Made by a program: the position numbers and the translations under genes
Assembly: GCF_002307475.1 (NCBI RefSeq)
Contig: NZ_NTMH01000019.1
Coordinates: 1-64,000, forward strand
Direction: 5' to 3'
From: Pantoea allii
Lineage (GTDB): Bacteria > Pseudomonadota > Gammaproteobacteria > Enterobacterales > Enterobacteriaceae
Length of the DNA: 64,000 nt
Notes under the pieces: model-generated
Seen by the model: the letters and a program-made list of their open reading frames with translations, nothing else
Databases searched by the model: none
Told to the model about the DNA's origin: nothing
Part shown: in pieces, positions 62,989 to 64,000 of the stretch
How positions within the stretch are numbered: the stretch's first letter is position 1
Layout: every line of letters begins with the position of its first letter

Positions 62989-64000
62989 ATGTCAACCAAT
63001 CAGCAGCTTAACCCGACTACCGCCAGTAAAAGTGAACTGATTTACCGTCTGGAAGATCGTCCGCCACTTACGCAAACCCTGTTTGCGGCCGGTCAGCATC
63101 TGCTGGCCATGTTTGTCGCCGTGATTACGCCCGCGCTGTTGATCTGCCAGGCATTGGGTTTACCGGCACAGGACACGCAGCACATTATCAGCATGTCCCT
63201 GTTCGCCTCTGGCGTGGCATCCGTTCTGCAAATCAAAACCTGGGGGCCGGTCGGCTCAGGCTTGCTGTCCATTCAGGGCACCAGCTTTAACTTTGTGACG
63301 CCGCTGATTATGGGCGGCATGGCGCTGAAAAATGGCGGCGCAGATGTGCCCACCATGATGGCAGCGCTGTTTGGCACCTTGATGGTGGCATCCTGCACGG
63401 AAATGGTACTGTCGCGGGTGCTGCATCTGGCACGCCGTATCATCACGCCTCTGGTATCTGGTATTGTCGTGATGATCATTGGATTGTCCCTTATTCAGGT
63501 TGGCCTGACGTCCGTCGGTGGTGGTTTCGCCGCCATGAACGACCACAGCTTCGGCGCGCCTAAAAACCTGCTACTGGCCGGTGCGGTCTTGTTGGTTATT
63601 ATCCTTCTGAACCGTCAGAAAAATCCTTACCTGCGCGTCGCCTCACTGGTGATTGCCATGGCGGTTGGCTACCTGCTCGCCTGGGCGCTGGATATGCTGC
63701 CATCCATCAATACGCCCGCAAACCAGCCACTGATTGCGCTACCGACTCCACTCTATTACGGCCTGGGGTTTGACTGGAACCTGCTTATCCCGCTGATGCT
63801 GGTGTTTATGGTGACCTCGCTGGAAACCATTGGTGATATCACCGCCACCTCTGACGTGTCGGAGCAGCCGGTGAGCGGTCCTTTGTATATGAAGCGCCTG
63901 AAAGGCGGCGTGCTGGCGAATGGCCTTAACTCGTTTGTGTCTGCCCTGTTTAATACCTTCCCCAACTCCTGCTTTGGACAGAATAACGGCGTTATCCAAC
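62989..64000 (+). CDS. xanP: Xanthine:proton symporter XanP (3' truncated by window edge)
   Basis: NAT/NCS2 family inner-membrane xanthine permease. The frame is open from ATG 62989 to the window end (337 codons) with no stop. The N-terminus reads [35 protein letters not shown] has the NCS2 His, then [40 protein letters not shown] and the signature [16 protein letters not shown] at the very end. The last ~125 residues lie beyond the window. The ribosome site is poor (GGGAACCGTTACG). Confidence 0.96.
   Translation, partial: MSTNQQLNPTTASKSELIYRLEDRPPLTQTLFAAGQHLLAMFVAVITPALLICQALGLPAQDTQHIISMSLFASGVASVLQIKTWGPVGSGLLSIQGTSFNFVTPLIMGGMALKNGGADVPTMMAALFGTLMVASCTEMVLSRVLHLARRIITPLVSGIVVMIIGLSLIQVGLTSVGGGFAAMNDHSFGAPKNLLLAGAVLLVIILLNRQKNPYLRVASLVIAMAVGYLLAWALDMLPSINTPANQPLIALPTPLYYGLGFDWNLLIPLMLVFMVTSLETIGDITATSDVSEQPVSGPLYMKRLKGGVLANGLNSFVSALFNTFPNSCFGQNNGVIQ

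Overview
The window is a chromosomal segment of a gamma-proteobacterium of the order Enterobacterales. Nearly every gene has a full-length counterpart in Escherichia coli and most gene neighbourhoods match. Three things point to an Erwinia/Pantoea-like (Erwiniaceae) genome rather than E. coli itself: a Klebsiella/Serratia-type LPS core locus, a DUF943 gene, and a KGG-repeat gene beside cpxP. The genus is an inference from gene content; no database was searched. No rRNA, tRNA, CRISPR array, prophage or intact insertion sequence was seen.

Layout. 1-15.2 kb is the E. coli-like block glpF(partial)-glpK-glpX, emrD, fpr, yiiR, yiiQ, tpiA, cdh, sbp, pfkA, fieF, then a small KGG-repeat gene and cpxP facing cpxR-cpxA. 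The cpxP 3' end carries a recognisable CpxQ small RNA. From 15.2 to 40 kb comes the cysE/waa chromosomal neighbourhood: trmL, cysE, gpsA-secB-grxC-yibN, envC-yibQ, tdh-kbl, hldD-waaF-waaC, an outer-core LPS block (26.8-35 kb), waaQ-wabG-waaA-waaE-coaD and mutM. 40.7-48.9 kb is the conserved rpmBG, radC, coaBC-dut, slmA, pyrE-rph, nupC, yicC segment. 48.9-54.5 kb is gene-poor, AT-rich and accessory. It has a DUF943 gene between two copies of a 127-bp direct repeat, a mini fimbrial-like protein, an lpxP acyltransferase gene and a truncated polysaccharide flippase. 54.5-64 kb returns to the core: yicG, ligB, gmk-rpoZ-spoT-trmH-recG and xanP (cut by the window end).

How the genes work together. 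About 14 kb is devoted to LPS: heptose precursor synthesis (HldD), inner core assembly (WaaA, WaaC, WaaF, WaaQ, WaaE, WabG), outer core glycosyltransferases with a WabN-like deacetylase, O-antigen ligation (WaaL), and lipid A acylation (LpxP) at a separate accessory site. The CpxRA/CpxP/CpxQ system monitors the envelope these genes build. Glycerol uptake and glycolysis genes (glpFKX, tpiA, pfkA, gpsA) and purine/pyrimidine genes (pyrE, rph, dut, gmk, nupC, xanP, spoT) form the other two themes.

Regulatory sites read directly from sequence: a perfect CpxR box between cpxP and cpxR, a Cra-type palindrome before pfkA, a PurR-type palindrome overlapping the xanP promoter, the pyrE attenuator, and several Rho-independent terminators. 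I did not find a convincing wholly new defence or mobile system. The most promising places are the direct-repeat-flanked DUF943 segment, the composition of the LPS core block, and the antisense-encoded C-terminal tail of LigB.
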